Shown here: positions 5,141 to 5,268 of the stretch, piece by piece
Layout of the letters: each line of letters opens with the position of its first letter
Numbering within the stretch: the stretch's first letter is position 1
Assembly (NCBI GenBank): GCA_025462985.1
Contig: JAOAPP010000638.1
Coordinates: 1 to 5,268, forward strand
DNA: 5,268 bases
From: Bryobacterales bacterium
GTDB lineage: Bacteria; Acidobacteriota; Terriglobia; Bryobacterales; Bryobacteraceae
Direction: 5' to 3'
Translations under genes and position numbers: made by a program
The notes under the pieces: model-generated
Seen by the model: the letters and a program-made list of their open reading frames with translations, nothing else
Databases searched by the model: none
What the model was told of the DNA's origin: nothing

Positions 5141-5162
5141 TTGCTTCTGCTTCCAGTATAAT
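5134..5162 (+). promoter_or_regulatory. Candidate sigma70-type promoter at the edge of the heptamer array
   Basis: The last heptamer supplies TTGAGC (5134-5139) and a perfect TATAAT follows at 5157-5162, with a 17-bp spacer. Transcription would run rightward. The only nearby start in view is an ATG at 5259 with three codons before the window ends and no Shine-Dalgarno. The stretch 5163-5258 shows only a short TCCGC-GAG-GCGGA hairpin (5213-5225). Confidence 0.35.
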
Positions 5163-5268
5163 GATGCGCGCAGCGCCGGCCTGTCGCGCCGTAGCTTTAG
5201 CAAAGGAAAAAGTCCGCGAGGCGGATAATTCCTAAATTCTACTCCTCTCTCCGCCGTTATGGCATTGA

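Noticed and set aside
5259..5268. Start of a rightward gene at the ATG at 5259
   Set aside because: Only three codons are visible and no Shine-Dalgarno precedes it (TCTCCGCCGTT), so there is nothing to support a gene.

Overview
The window looks like a chromosomal fragment of an uncultivated member of the Verrucomicrobiota, perhaps a Chthoniobacterales-type soil lineage. This rests on the protein types and on the intergenic DNA: moderate-to-high GC, many word-like dispersed repeats, tandem heptamers, and a CPxC zinc-ribbon leader of a kind common in that phylum. No rRNA or other taxonomic marker is present, so the placement is an inference.

Layout. Positions 1-1955 (minus) carry the first ~651 codons of a membrane-anchored type I pullulanase (GH13) with an unusual N-terminus: zinc ribbon, proline-rich and basic linker, one transmembrane helix, beta-type linker domain, then CBM48-like and catalytic domains. 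Its 3' end lies beyond the left edge. Positions 2209-2541 (minus) encode a small exported protein. A spacer of about 365 bp with inverted repeats and a heptamer array separates this from a plus-strand group. That group is ddaH (2907-3680, dimethylargininase), a 127-residue orphan ORF resembling the C-terminal tail of TPR-containing proteins (3697-4080), and a bactofilin (4297-4692). From 4693 to the right end I see no protein-coding gene. That stretch is dense in repeats: heptamers, short hairpins, and a ~96-nt segment that can fold as a three-way junction.

The genes do not form one obvious pathway. Pullulanase would debranch alpha-glucans at the cell surface, dimethylargininase would hydrolyse methylated arginines to citrulline, and bactofilin builds a cytoskeletal scaffold. 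Only ddaH and the orphan ORF are spaced like an operon (16-nt gap).

The most distinctive features are non-coding. Two unrelated 7-bp tandem repeat families occur (TTGRRYG at three places, GACCCGT at one). One of these arrays abuts the ddaH start codon. A near-identical 22-bp hairpin-forming word occurs in opposite orientations 2.2 kb apart. A widespread dispersed word lies inside the pullulanase reading frame.
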